From the NCBI GenBank assembly GCA_965242805.1, contig CBDETD010000002.1:620001-684000 (forward strand): a stretch of DNA of 64,000 bases, in the 5' to 3' direction. Position numbers and translations under genes: made by a program. Shown piece after piece: positions 38,073-49,400 of the stretch; within the stretch, counting starts at the first letter, position 1; each line of letters opens with the position of its first letter. This DNA is from JANQEU01 sp965242805 (GTDB lineage: Bacteria; Bacteroidota; Bacteroidia; Cytophagales; Cyclobacteriaceae). Below the pieces are notes generated by a model, which had not been told where the DNA came from, searched no databases, and saw nothing but the letters and a program-made list of their open reading frames with translations.

Positions 38073-40874
38073 TTATTTTTTTGATTTCAATTGGTTTTCC
38101 AAATGTGTGATCTTCTGATCTATTTCCTTGACGGCATTGATCAGGACATACAACATGGCACTGGGATTAAATTCCAGTAGTTTGGTCTTCTTGGGGTCCT
38201 GAGGTTCCAGGTTCTCATTCACTTCATTCACCATGAAGGGGAATATTTCTTTCACTTCCTGAGCAATCAGGCCAATTCCATTCATTCCGGATTCCGTACC
38301 CCATTTGCCATTGTACTCAAAGGAAACAGGCCTGACCTTTACTAATTCTTTAAGTCCGTCCCTGAAATCCTTCACTTTCTTTTTAATGCGTTCATCGGAT
38401 TTGATTATCCAGGAATAATTTGAAGTGGATTTTCTGGCTTCTCCGTTAATGTCCAGTGTATAATAAGGATCGTTATTGCGAATGCCCAATTTGCCATTCT
38501 CGGTAATGACAACCTGATTGTATTCCGGTCGGTCCTTGTGAATTGTAATTTGGCCTCCATATGCCTGCAAATGCATATGCCAGGGTAATTTCCCTTTTCT
38601 AACGGAAATCTCGTTTTCATCCATCACCAAATGATAATCTGAGGCATCTCCCACCATCAGTAATCCCGAATCTCTTCGTTTGATATCACTCCTGCCTGCC
38701 ACATGAAGCTTGGCATGGGGAGCCCGCGTACCAAGTCCCAGCCTTCCACTATCCTTGAAAATGACCTCGGACTCGATACCCTTGTCCTTATGGATCGTCA
38801 AATCCCCTCCAAAGGCCTGGAGGTGCAGATTTGCCGGTTTACGATTTCTTCTTACTGCAATCTCATTATCATCGATGGACAGATTATATCCGGAAGATCG
38901 GCCAATCATGAAATGACCACCATGAGTTTTTTTTACGTCACTCCCTGAACCTACCAGATGAAGTAAAGCCTGGGGTTTATTGGTCCCTATACCTAGCCTC
39001 CCTTCCTCGAAATGTGTATGTTTTGATCCTTGAGTAAGTGATACCCACTTGTCGTTAAGTCTACCTTCAAAATCCTGACCAGACCAACGGATCGTGCCAG
39101 GTTTGTCTGCTTTGGATATACCCAATGTTATAGCCCCATCCACTGCCAATCTTTCATTAGGATCGGGTATTCCTATACCTACATTACCATGGCCAGAGAT
39201 AATGTCATCCGAAGGTGAACGTTGCCACAAGTCGCCCTCGAATGGTCTTGTTTGTCCATTCTCATCAATCAGGAGAAATTGCCTTGCAGCAACTGTACCA
39301 TTGATATCAAGTTCATACTTTGGGTGAGGTTCATGAATCCCAACATAACCTTGGTTGGCGATTGTCATCCGTTCTTTTCCCAGAGTCCAGAACTCCAGTT
39401 GTGAGTTCATGGTCTGTAAAGCCACGGGATTGTTCCAGCAATTCAGAACCAGTTTTTCATTGATCTCATCGTGAGAATAATGGGATCCATAAACACCAAG
39501 ATATCCATCAGTCTCGGGACTGGAAAGGTGAATTCTGGCACTGTAGTGGGAGCTTTCCGTTTCTATCTTAACAATTGACTCCTGATTGTCATGAACATGT
39601 AAAATGCTTACCGGAACGCTGGTCCCAATCCCCACATTTCCCAATGTGTAGGTGTCCTTGCCAGAAGAATTCCATGGTTGTAGATTCAGGATTTTCTGAT
39701 TTTCAAATAGATCAGTGTAAAGAAGATCATATTTGTTTCTGAAAGGGATCTGCCCTACAGTCAATGGCCCATGTAATCCTGCAAAATGATCATTTCCTGA
39801 GTAATCTGTGATAGTTGGAAAGTTATGGTCGTCCCCCATTTTCCAATAGGATACCAGTTGGTTTTGATATGTTTCTTCCAATTTATGGTCCAAACCACCT
39901 TGATAGATTTCCTGAACCTCCTCCTCCGAAATTGCACGGTCAATCAATGCCACTTCATCCACAATTCCAAGAAATGATCTTGGTTGATCAGACGCGTATA
40001 CGGAACCAATCCTCAAAATATTCGGATCAGAAGAAGCATTCAGAAAGGGTCCATTGTATGTCTTATTCCCAGCGATGTAGGCATTCAATGGCACGGGCTG
40101 GCCGTTCAGAAAGAGCTCATTAATCCCTAAACCATCCGGTTTGATCCCAATGGTGAAAACCACATGATGCCACCCGTTTAAGTGATTTTCAGAAGTGATA
40201 TTCGAACTTATCCTTAAAACCTCTGATCCTCCTGAAATGATGATCACTCGAACCGCAGGAGCTATATTCACGGAATTACTGACCTCAAGTCTAAAGCCAT
40301 CTTTCTCAATGTTGGATCCATCCCTCTCCCCGACAGTGAATAACCTAAACCAACTGTCAAGGGATGGACTATCCGGCAAATACCGGAACCACATACTGAT
40401 TGTACCTTGATTTAGCTTAAAACGATCCTTGTGTTGGCTAAAATCCAAAAAGGCCCCTTCTCCTAATTTATCATAGCCCCCGATCAATTTAATGCCTCCC
40501 TCCGCACTCCTCCTGATCTGAAGCGTCCCACCTTGACCCTCGGAAACCTTATCCAGAAAAATCAACTGATCCTTTAGGGAAATCTGCTCCAAGGTACGAA
40601 CATCCAGAGCTTCTTCGATGGATATCGGTTCCTCTTCGTGCAGTATATATAGATTGGTTGCTAATAAATCCCCAGCAACTTCCAATTTAGTTCTTGGTGA
40701 ATCTGTTCCAATGCCTATCCTGATATCATCTCCTGACTTTATGACATTGACATCATCATCAACTTTATTGATGGTGGTGTCAATCAACTCTCCAAACTGT
40801 GTTTCAGTAGGAACAGCGCCAGTTTCAAAATAGCATTTAAGTTTTTCCCTATCTGCGAGTTCCATGCTGATCAT
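38073..40874 (-). CDS. eCIS fibre with LamG-like domain and S74 chaperone
   Basis: This 933-residue fibre-like protein has an N-terminal anchor motif LKCYFETGAVPTETQFGELI (about 9-28) shared with the next three genes, a LamG/concanavalin-like domain (about 140-330, with GTISMWFRY and GWHHVVFTI), then repeats of the NVGIGT..P...L type that form trimeric beta-prism shafts, and a C-terminal endosialidase-chaperone domain (Peptidase_S74, about 823-933, starting SDERIKKKVKDFRDGL and including GLIAQEVKEIFP). S74 domains fold the trimer and then cut themselves off. A LamG-like domain suggests glycan or protein binding on the target. Confidence 0.88.
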   Translation of the reverse strand: MISMELADREKLKCYFETGAVPTETQFGELIDTTINKVDDDVNVIKSGDDIRIGIGTDSPRTKLEVAGDLLATNLYILHEEEPISIEEALDVRTLEQISLKDQLIFLDKVSEGQGGTLQIRRSAEGGIKLIGGYDKLGEGAFLDFSQHKDRFKLNQGTISMWFRYLPDSPSLDSWFRLFTVGERDGSNIEKDGFRLEVSNSVNIAPAVRVIIISGGSEVLRISSNITSENHLNGWHHVVFTIGIKPDGLGINELFLNGQPVPLNAYIAGNKTYNGPFLNASSDPNILRIGSVYASDQPRSFLGIVDEVALIDRAISEEEVQEIYQGGLDHKLEETYQNQLVSYWKMGDDHNFPTITDYSGNDHFAGLHGPLTVGQIPFRNKYDLLYTDLFENQKILNLQPWNSSGKDTYTLGNVGIGTSVPVSILHVHDNQESIVKIETESSHYSARIHLSSPETDGYLGVYGSHYSHDEINEKLVLNCWNNPVALQTMNSQLEFWTLGKERMTIANQGYVGIHEPHPKYELDINGTVAARQFLLIDENGQTRPFEGDLWQRSPSDDIISGHGNVGIGIPDPNERLAVDGAITLGISKADKPGTIRWSGQDFEGRLNDKWVSLTQGSKHTHFEEGRLGIGTNKPQALLHLVGSGSDVKKTHGGHFMIGRSSGYNLSIDDNEIAVRRNRKPANLHLQAFGGDLTIHKDKGIESEVIFKDSGRLGLGTRAPHAKLHVAGRSDIKRRDSGLLMVGDASDYHLVMDENEISVRKGKLPWHMHLQAYGGQITIHKDRPEYNQVVITENGKLGIRNNDPYYTLDINGEARKSTSNYSWIIKSDERIKKKVKDFRDGLKELVKVRPVSFEYNGKWGTESGMNGIGLIAQEVKEIFPFMVNEVNENLEPQDPKKTKLLEFNPSAMLYVLINAVKEIDQKITHLENQLKSKK

Positions 40875-43800
40875 TTAATAAGCCACAATTCCGCTTTACT
40901 TGAAAGGTCTTTCAATTTGACCCATGAAGGAGCCACCGGCTGACCTTTTATGACTGGCACTTGACCCAACAGCCCGATACAGTTCCATTCAGGCCGACTT
41001 TCCCTCTTTACATATTCCTGCTTCTCATCATACTCAGGGTTGATTTTAGCTTTTCTTATCGTCTTAAATTTTCCGGAACCAATCATAACCGGTTGACCAT
41101 TGCTGTCCATTACAGGTTCCTCAACCGTATAGGTCTCCATTACAGGAACCTTATGTTTTCCTAGTATTGTCTTACCACTATCATCAAAAAGATCTACTTC
41201 TTCAAATACGGGCTCCTCAACTTCTCTTGTAGTTTTTTTCTGCTTCTTCACTAAAACATATTTTTTTCCTTTCTTAATTACCTCTTCAACTTCTGAATTC
41301 TCCGTTCTTTTCTGTAATTCAACTTTCTGACGTTCTTTTTTTACTTTCCTGGTCTTTGGGATCATTATCTCTTCTTTAACTGACTCATTTTGTAAAATCC
41401 CAAATTCATCACGCAAGTATTTATGTGGCCATTCCATAGCATTGTTACCAACTAATCCCGAGTTAGCAGAAACCACTCCAAAGGGGACCTCATTTTTCTT
41501 TGCTTTTCGAATGCGATCCCCATCTAAAACCACTGTTGTTCCAACCGGTAAACCTTTTCCATCCAGACTTTCAAAGTATTCAGCATAATCCCTGCCTGTA
41601 ATTCCAATATAGTTGTCCATTGAAAAGTATATTTCCGGCCCGGTTGGGAAATTATTCTTGATATATCCACCACCATCATCACTTTGGAATAACACAAACC
41701 CCCCATGTCCAGGATACTGCTGTGTTACATTTTCGTTTTCCATCTTAATGTGCCAGGTGTTATAGGCATTCTGCTTCAAATGAAGCTGACCTGTTGGCAT
41801 TTCTTCACCTATCCCAACATTACCCGAAGAGCTGATTGTAAACCTTGGTTGAGAACCATCCTGCGAGATGGTAAAAGGCACATTTCCGTGTGGCATGTTA
41901 CGTTGAAGCGGATTAATACCGATTTGCCACCTTGCCTGGTTTCCATTGGCATCAGACGCAGTTTCGTATGTAGTGTAAACACCCCTGATAAATGCACTAC
42001 TTCTGTTCCTTAAGTGATGGTGCACACGATGATTGAAAGTGTCCCCTTCAAAAAGAACATTACCTGATTTATTAGCATCATTACCATTTTTCACAACCAG
42101 ATGATAGTCCGGATAAATGGTCGGCTGAATATTTCCAATAGTCAATTTCCTGGTGAAAGATGCATCACCATCCTCATTAAATCTCAGCATTGCTAACCAC
42201 GCTTTTGCAGGGTATTCCTCATCAATGTTCCGACCAATATCCAGTCCTGAAGGAGGAAAAATGATTTGGGAACGAGAGCCGCCATTTAAGAAAGTCAACC
42301 ACTTGTTCGCACCAAAATTGAATCCAATCCTACCCCTGGCATCAAGGTTAAGTTTTGGGTCTGTAGTTCCGATACCCACTGCACCAATTGGATAGATCCC
42401 ATCTGTTGGTCCCTTCTTCCATAGTCCATTGTCCAGACTCTGAGACGTTAAGGACACCCAATCACTACTTGTCCTCCCTTCAAAATCACTTCCGTTCCAG
42501 CGAATGGTCCCTGGTTCATTTGCAAATGATCTTCCTATTTTAATAGCCCCATCCACATCCAAACGTTCCCGCGGGGAAGGTGTGCCGATACCAAGTTCAC
42601 CCGTTGATCTCAAAACCATTTTCTGGGTGGGTGCCCCACTACCATCTTTGGTCACGAATCCGATTTCCGCATTATAGTTATTGATCCGTTTGGCAGTGAT
42701 TGCTGCAAATGCATGTGTGCCCGAAGAAACATCTGTTCCCGGGTGAAGCGCAATACCAACCATCGTTCCCGGTGTAGTTTCTCCTGATCGCAACAGTAAA
42801 TTATAATTCCCTATTCGGTCAATACCATTTTGAGGGCCACTCCCTTGGGGATTAGCCACAGTCAATAAGGACGCTGGTCTATTCGTACCGATCCCAACCG
42901 GCCCGCCTTCATAAGCAATTGAATTGTAGGAATTGTGGAAATTCCAATATGTCCCCCCCTGGTCGTGTCCCTTGGTAAATGATATCCATTCTGTTCCCAC
43001 AAAGCCTTCAAAATCATTACCCGTCCACCGAATCGTTCCTTCTTGCACATGGGTCTCTGTACTACCCAACTTCAGTATCCCCTTTACACTAAGGTCTCCT
43101 TTTTTTTGTAACAGTAGGGCATTGGATCGATTCCCATCATTCGTCCCATCTCCAACCATGAACACGGGATCATTCTCATTCCAGTTAGATTCATGACCTG
43201 TGTCCTGATTATACCGACCTATGGCAAGACTGCCTAATGAGTTAGCTATGGTACCTTGACCACTTGATAGTGAACCCCATCCCGATGATCTCGTTTCTAT
43301 ACCAGTCGCCGTTGATCCAACATTGGAAGATGTTGTATTTTGTCCCAGCGCCAGTGAGTTGTCACCCATTGCTCTGACATGGGAACCAATGGCTACAGCA
43401 TTCGTACCGGATGCCTCAGCTCCAAATCCAATGGCAATGGTTTGATGATTGGTAGCCTTAGTAGAGTTACCCAATGCCACGGAGTAATTGCCTTCTGCAA
43501 CGGATAAATTTCCCGCAGCCAGTGATCCGCTTCCCCTTGCCTTCGTACTGCTGCCGAATGCTGCAGAATTGATTCCTATGTTGGGATCATCCCAGGAGTT
43601 GTCCTGCACGAATCCAGCCCTGAATGCAGCTTTCTTTGGAATCCACATCATTCGGGTTCCATACCCGCTGACTGGAGTCACGCCGACATTACCATTAACC
43701 AGGAAGGCACCCCCCTCGAAATGTACCTGTGCCAATCGCTGAGCAGTGCCTACTAACAGCGATTGATCGATTCTCAAGGATTCAAAGTGTTCCTTATCAT

Positions 43801-44254
43801 CAAATTCACGGGTGAGTGAGACCCAATGATCCTTTTTGCGGCCTTCAAAATCAGAACCTGTCCAACGAATGGTGCCTGGTTCCTCGGCCAGGTTGTGACC
43901 CACCCGGATGGCTCCATCGACGGTAAGTTTTTCTGAGGCTGATTGTGAACCAATGCTTACCAGACCATCCTGATAATATATGTCCTGAGGTGCAGTAGGC
44001 GATGGTTGCCAATAGATCTTATCCATCTTCCTATCCCCGATCCTGAGATCATGAACCTGGATCCCACCTTCGACCTTTACCTTTATTCCATCTTCCGGTA
44101 AGGTCCCTATCCCAATATTGCGGTTCTCATCCACATAGATCTCATCGTCCTCCTGGTTGATGGTTGCATCAATGAATGCTGAAAAATGATCTTCAGTAGG
44201 TCTTGATCCGTTTTTGAAATAATCCTTGAGTTTGGGTCTGCTAATGCTTTTCAT
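40871..44254 (-). CDS. eCIS fibre with YadA-like head repeats and Peptidase_G2 end
   Basis: This 1127-residue fibre-like protein has the shared anchor (LKDYFKNGSRPTEDHFSAFI, about 8-27). A run of YadA/Hia-type head repeats (about 225-320) follows, for example GNYSVALGNSTKATNHQTIA. Several GTIRW.G.DFEG and VGIGT..P shaft repeats come next. The C-terminal part (about 880 on) starts GRDYAEYFESLDGKGLP, the landmark of Peptidase_G2 autoproteolytic phage tail-spike domains. Inside it lies an unusual Lys/Glu-rich insertion (about 968-1021). It overlaps the next gene by 4 bp (ATGA). Host-cell recognition is inferred. Confidence 0.85.
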   Translation of the reverse strand: MKSISRPKLKDYFKNGSRPTEDHFSAFIDATINQEDDEIYVDENRNIGIGTLPEDGIKVKVEGGIQVHDLRIGDRKMDKIYWQPSPTAPQDIYYQDGLVSIGSQSASEKLTVDGAIRVGHNLAEEPGTIRWTGSDFEGRKKDHWVSLTREFDDKEHFESLRIDQSLLVGTAQRLAQVHFEGGAFLVNGNVGVTPVSGYGTRMMWIPKKAAFRAGFVQDNSWDDPNIGINSAAFGSSTKARGSGSLAAGNLSVAEGNYSVALGNSTKATNHQTIAIGFGAEASGTNAVAIGSHVRAMGDNSLALGQNTTSSNVGSTATGIETRSSGWGSLSSGQGTIANSLGSLAIGRYNQDTGHESNWNENDPVFMVGDGTNDGNRSNALLLQKKGDLSVKGILKLGSTETHVQEGTIRWTGNDFEGFVGTEWISFTKGHDQGGTYWNFHNSYNSIAYEGGPVGIGTNRPASLLTVANPQGSGPQNGIDRIGNYNLLLRSGETTPGTMVGIALHPGTDVSSGTHAFAAITAKRINNYNAEIGFVTKDGSGAPTQKMVLRSTGELGIGTPSPRERLDVDGAIKIGRSFANEPGTIRWNGSDFEGRTSSDWVSLTSQSLDNGLWKKGPTDGIYPIGAVGIGTTDPKLNLDARGRIGFNFGANKWLTFLNGGSRSQIIFPPSGLDIGRNIDEEYPAKAWLAMLRFNEDGDASFTRKLTIGNIQPTIYPDYHLVVKNGNDANKSGNVLFEGDTFNHRVHHHLRNRSSAFIRGVYTTYETASDANGNQARWQIGINPLQRNMPHGNVPFTISQDGSQPRFTISSSGNVGIGEEMPTGQLHLKQNAYNTWHIKMENENVTQQYPGHGGFVLFQSDDGGGYIKNNFPTGPEIYFSMDNYIGITGRDYAEYFESLDGKGLPVGTTVVLDGDRIRKAKKNEVPFGVVSANSGLVGNNAMEWPHKYLRDEFGILQNESVKEEIMIPKTRKVKKERQKVELQKRTENSEVEEVIKKGKKYVLVKKQKKTTREVEEPVFEEVDLFDDSGKTILGKHKVPVMETYTVEEPVMDSNGQPVMIGSGKFKTIRKAKINPEYDEKQEYVKRESRPEWNCIGLLGQVPVIKGQPVAPSWVKLKDLSSKAELWLIK

Positions 44255-44284
44255 AGTTCCTGGTTTTAGAATTAAGCATCGTGT

Positions 44285-45238
44285 TTAATATTTTATTATG
44301 AAGTTGACATAAACGTTTTTGGGACGGGTTTCAGTAGAAGTTCGAGCTGAGCTCACTCCAGCAGTTTGTTCCTGTTGATGGCCCTGGTTTCGTTGACCAT
44401 CACCATCCATTCCATGTGGATGGTAGTAATGCCCTTTGTCATATTGATGAGTATGATCTTGAAGTGCATCTGCCTGTCTGCTCCCTACGTTGTTCTCTCC
44501 ATCACGTAACATGAAATCAGGATCCTCCTTGCCTTCAACATCTAAACCTCTTAAAAACATCCCTCTCAGATCGGGTACCCTGAACTTATTACCCTGCTTT
44601 CCCCATAAGAAATCTATTGCTTTAAATAATTCCGGATACTGGGCTTCATTAAAAGCATCACCATTACAGGCCAACCAACCGTCAGGTACCTCTACTCCAC
44701 CAAACGGTAATATGGTGCCAACCGGAAGACCTCCTGCCGCAGCCCCTGGAGGGCCTTCCGGGCCTGTTTCTCCTCTAGGTCCGGTTTCTCCCTGATCTCC
44801 TTTTTCACCTTTTTCTCCCTTTTCTCCCTGGGGTCCTTGCAGGCCGGTACTATCTCCCTTCCATTTACCTTCATTATCTATCAAAAGCCGGTCATCCTGA
44901 TACAACTCGCCTGAAAATCCCACATCCCCATTCACTTCCAATTGTCTTCGTGGATCAGACACTCCAATGCCCACATTACCTTCAACGATCATACCGTCGA
45001 TAGGTGCATCTACTTTACCCGCATATCCGGAACCAACAGCTGCATTTCCATTAATATCAATCTGATTTAAAGGATCCGCCGTTTTCACACCAAGCCGGCC
45101 TTCCGGATGGGTATTGATACCATCATCATGAATATTGACTGTCCCATCAATCAAATCACCAAAGTCATCCTCGGTCGGTTTCATTCCGGCCTTGAATACA
45201 CTCTTTAATTCCTCTCTGCTTTTATTATCCTCTGCCAT
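44285..45238 (-). CDS. eCIS short fibre with collagen-like stalk and tail-collar domain
   Basis: This 317-residue protein has the anchor LKSVFKAGMKPTEDDFGDLI (about 9-28), two VGIGV..P-type repeats, a collagen-like Gly-x-y stretch (about 133-165; units such as GEKGEKGDQGETGPRG), and a phage tail-collar domain (about 172-245, LPFGGVEVPDGWLACNG and FRVPDLRGMFLRG). It ends ETRPKNVYVNFIIKY, identical to the end of the next fibre, as in T4 gp12-type proteins. Collagen-like stalks trimerise and may give flexibility. Confidence 0.9.
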   Translation of the reverse strand: MAEDNKSREELKSVFKAGMKPTEDDFGDLIDGTVNIHDDGINTHPEGRLGVKTADPLNQIDINGNAAVGSGYAGKVDAPIDGMIVEGNVGIGVSDPRRQLEVNGDVGFSGELYQDDRLLIDNEGKWKGDSTGLQGPQGEKGEKGEKGDQGETGPRGETGPEGPPGAAAGGLPVGTILPFGGVEVPDGWLACNGDAFNEAQYPELFKAIDFLWGKQGNKFRVPDLRGMFLRGLDVEGKEDPDFMLRDGENNVGSRQADALQDHTHQYDKGHYYHPHGMDGDGQRNQGHQQEQTAGVSSARTSTETRPKNVYVNFIIKY

Positions 45239-46408
45239 TTAGTATTTGATAATGAAATTGACATAAACGTTTTTAGGTCGGGTTTCACCCCCTCCTTCAC
45301 TACTTGTCATAGAACCATGGACCCTAGTAGCTGTATCACCTCCACCTGCTCCATTTGTACTACCTCCTACATAGCCTGCATGAGGATAAACATTATGAGC
45401 ATGTCTTTGATATTGGTCATCCTGATAGCTCCCTATAACATCTCCTGTCGTTCTTGAATCAATATCCGGATCACCCTTCTTCTGTGGGGGCCGACCATTA
45501 TTCCAACCTCTTAAGAACATTCCTCTTAAGTCAGGAATGCTGAATGTAGTAGTGGTCTCCGGTCCCCAGGAAGTACCCAACAAGTTGTAGAGCTCTGAAT
45601 ATTGATTCTTGCTTTTCTTTTTTCCATCACACACAAACCATCCGTCCGGAGCTTCTTCTCCCACGAAAGCAAGTATGGTCCCTATCGGCACGTTACCTCC
45701 GGTCGTGGACGCACCGACAAGTTCTCCTGATGGATTTACCACTTCCGTTTCGCCCACGATCAGGCTTCCGGTCAACTTGATATCCCCTTGTACTTCAAGT
45801 GGTTTTTCCGGATTCTCGATCCCTATCCCAACATTGTTAGGTGTATGCAGTCCATTGCCCGAAATTTGCCACAACTGAGTGGAAGGACCTGTCCATTCCC
45901 CTGCATTATTGATCACCTCCTGACCTCCAATCGTCAAGGACTTCGCGTCCATAACACCTGATGCTTTTATTCGGCCGTTGACATCCAACTCTACTTCAGG
46001 TGTATCGGTCCCAATCCCTACATTGGCCAATGTATGTACTCCGTTGCCGGTACCACTCCACAATCCTTCACCAAGCCATTGACCTTCGGCATTGATCACA
46101 GGGCGTCCACCGACAGACAAGCCCTCTGAGATTGACACCTTGCCCAGAACATCCAGTTGTACCTCTGGTGTGGGAACACCAATGCCTACCCATCCCTCCA
46201 CGATAAGGCCATCCCTGGGAGGTTGATGCTCAGGAGCATAGGTAGTTCCAATGGAAATGCCTCCAACAGACTGCTTGTCGAAATCCTTCCCCACGGATAT
46301 TCTATCCTCCTCCTGGTTGATCATGGTGTCGATCAACTTTGCAAAATGCTCCTCCGTTGGCTTTTTACCTGCACTGAAAAGATGCTTTAATTCTATGCGA
46401 TCGGCCAT
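45239..46408 (-). CDS. eCIS short fibre with tail-collar domain
   Basis: This 389-residue paralogue of the preceding short fibre has the anchor LKHLFSAGKKPTEEHFAKLI, several VGIGT..PE..L.V.G repeats (about 75-220), then a tail-collar domain (about 243-320, LAFVGEEAPDGWFVCDG and FSIPDLRGMFLRG) and the same C-terminus as its neighbour. It lacks the collagen-like stalk. The two start/stop codons almost touch, which suggests gene duplication. Confidence 0.9.
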   Translation of the reverse strand: MADRIELKHLFSAGKKPTEEHFAKLIDTMINQEEDRISVGKDFDKQSVGGISIGTTYAPEHQPPRDGLIVEGWVGIGVPTPEVQLDVLGKVSISEGLSVGGRPVINAEGQWLGEGLWSGTGNGVHTLANVGIGTDTPEVELDVNGRIKASGVMDAKSLTIGGQEVINNAGEWTGPSTQLWQISGNGLHTPNNVGIGIENPEKPLEVQGDIKLTGSLIVGETEVVNPSGELVGASTTGGNVPIGTILAFVGEEAPDGWFVCDGKKKSKNQYSELYNLLGTSWGPETTTTFSIPDLRGMFLRGWNNGRPPQKKGDPDIDSRTTGDVIGSYQDDQYQRHAHNVYPHAGYVGGSTNGAGGGDTATRVHGSMTSSEGGGETRPKNVYVNFIIKY

Positions 46409-46409
46409 T

Positions 46410-49400
46410 TTACAAACTGTTTATATTTTCATTCCTCACCACCATATCCAGTTCTACTACCATATCGTTGATCCCATCCGTTCCTAAGCATTCTTCTTCG
46501 GAGGACCTAATCACTATAATATTGTGATTCTGTGCCGAGATCAATACACTTCGGGAATTAGCGGGTTCTGCTATTTCGATGTCTGATTTTACCGTAAATT
46601 CTTCCTCTTTAGTTAAGATCCCTGGGCCCAATGTGACCATCATATCCCCTATACCTTCATTCTCATGATAGAATTTGAATCCAGTAATGAAATCTACGTA
46701 CGGTTGTTTTTCAATGAATTCGAGGATGGCGGATTTGTAGATCTTCCCTCCGAATACGATGTCCTTTCCATCGTCAAACGTCCAGGGGGTTAGAAATCTT
46801 CGGATGTCCTCATTCAGTTTTTGTGTATAATATCCTTCGTCCTTTCCTTCTCTGAATGCTACCCTGAATTCGACCCTTACCTCTTGGTAATTGGGGTTGA
46901 TCACATCCAATTCCACAGAAGGAGAAATGAACTGCTCTATGTATTCCTTGATCTCGGAAATGGTTTGTAATGAAACTTTCGGAGCGAAGAAATCTACAGC
47001 TTTCCTTTTCTTGACATTGGGAACGACAACGAGAGTAACGTGTCCAGGTGCAAATTCAGAATTACTGTCCGTATGATTGAGACATTTAACCTTATAGATG
47101 GAGGGGAACCTTTCGAGAACCAATCGCTCATAATCCCATGCATTAATAGCCCTCCCTTTATGGCGTAACCTCTCACTTACCCTTGTGTAATAATCCTTCG
47201 ATACCTCCGCTACTTTGCCTCCAAATGAGGCGTAAGGTTGGGATATGCTTTTAATTGCCGGTTGACTAATAGCCAGTTTGGTGATCCTGTTAGGTTCAAG
47301 TGCCGAATACAAATGATCCGGTGCGTTGTCCTGATCTAAAAAACGGGCCATAGTAGCCTGAGAATGAATATCAACAATTCGGCTTATCCCCTGTACCTGA
47401 TCAGCCTCACCTCTGATCCAGTATAAGTCATCGGGCATGAGGGTGTCATTTTTGGTAGCATCATTCGGAACCTGGAATTCAATGATCCCAGAGATCTGCA
47501 GAGATAACGTCGAATCCGACAAAACACGTGATCGTAAGGGGATCCATTTGTTTTTACTCAGATAACTCCATTCCAGACTTGTATCCAATGGCTCCGCTGA
47601 ACCATCCACTGTTTGAAAGAGTACTGTGAAATTTTGAGGAGGTTCCAGGTCTTTAATTCCCATAAAAAAATACCCTTCTCGATCGAATTGGGGTAGAATA
47701 CTAGTTAAGCCATTATCTGTCAAACGCCTTATACCAAAAGGCTCGATATGGTAGAATCCGATTTCTCTGGAATATTTCTGGAATGAAACGGAGGTTGAAG
47801 ATTCATAATTGATGGAAACAGATTTTAAAGTAGGTGTGTAGGGTACGTTGGGTAGATTTTGATCTTTTTTTTGCATGATCCGTTGTGCGTAGATCATAGG
47901 ATACTCAGCATGCCCAAATGCCTTTAAATTGGAATTGGTTTCAATTAGTTGAAGGCGGACAAAGCCTCCCAGCGTATTAGTATCATATTTTGTGAGATTG
48001 GGATCATTAAACGAAACGGGAACTGGGGGATCAAAAAGATTCTGGGATCCGTCTAAAAGTCGCTTCCTGGTGATCCCTTCCACCCCATGGATTTCAATCT
48101 GCTTGCTTTTCTCATGGCCTTTTTTTGAAGATTCCTTCTTCTTCTTAGAGTTTTCATCAGACCGGAAGATCGAAATGGCATCGGCATCAGTTTTCTTATC
48201 CCATTTCTTCTTCGACAATACACTTACAATGGCCTTAAAATCATCTTTACTAAGAGATCCGGTATACTCCGAGTAGTGTGTACCTACATCTTCCGGTAGG
48301 TCCATCCATTCCAATTCAATATCCAGTTTGTCCAATGGTTTGCGAAAGACCTCATTTGAACCTACATAGAACGATGATCCGACAATTGGATTGGAACCAA
48401 AAGGTTGTACTGGTTTCCCAGGATCCATAACCGTCTGATCATTTTGCAGGATTAAGTTGCGAACCTTCGAAACCTTGATTGAGATATTAATTTTGTCCCA
48501 TATAGCAGTGGCAAACTCCGACAATAGTTTATTCGGTTCCTTCTTCACAAGAAATTTCACTACGGGAGCGCTGGTATGGTACAACTCTGAAAACTGATCC
48601 TCCAGATAAGGAATTACAGCTGGCTGACTTTCGGAAATGGAAACGTCAAATTGCAGCAAAGAATCGGTTATCTTAATGTTTTCCAGCTCGTAGGGTCCAA
48701 TCCACCCCTCCTCTCCAGAAAAACTGGCTTCCAGTTTGCCTTGTACATCCTCAATGTTTAAAGAGATCTTATTTCTCAATTGAAATGAAAACGTAATAAT
48801 TCGTTCCCCTTCACCCAAAAGAAGAATTGGGCTGCTTATGGCCAATCCAACTGTCCCTTCCTGCATCGACCGTGTCGATTGATCTTTTACAATCTGAGAT
48901 TCACCAAATGGATTCCATCCTTTGGCAGGGTCATCCAATTCCTGATCCAATCCATCTATTGTATTGCTTTTGAATGAAGCAAAAAGCTGATTTGCTTTGG
49001 TCTCTACTTCTTTTTTCCCGGGAGTAGTTTTTCCTTTTTTTTCTTTGTTCTGCTCCTTTTCGCTCTCGGATAATATCTCTTCAACAAAAACGCTTTTCAG
49101 CTGTGAAATCTGGGCCTTATTTACTACCAGGTCCTTCTCGGTTTCATACTGTAACTCCTTACCTAAACTATCCTTTCCGCTTACTTTCAACAAAGTACCT
49201 TTAGGAATAAGATGACGATCGAAATTTTTTGCCAGCTGAAAGATGACCGGTACGTGATCAGATATGGCCGCTTTCTGATTTAATCGTAAGACACGCTGAT
49301 AATAATATGTCAAATGCTCATATGTGAGACCATTCAAATCATCCCTGGCATATTGCAAGCATTGTAAAAACGATTTAAACAATGCAAAATGAGGATCGGT

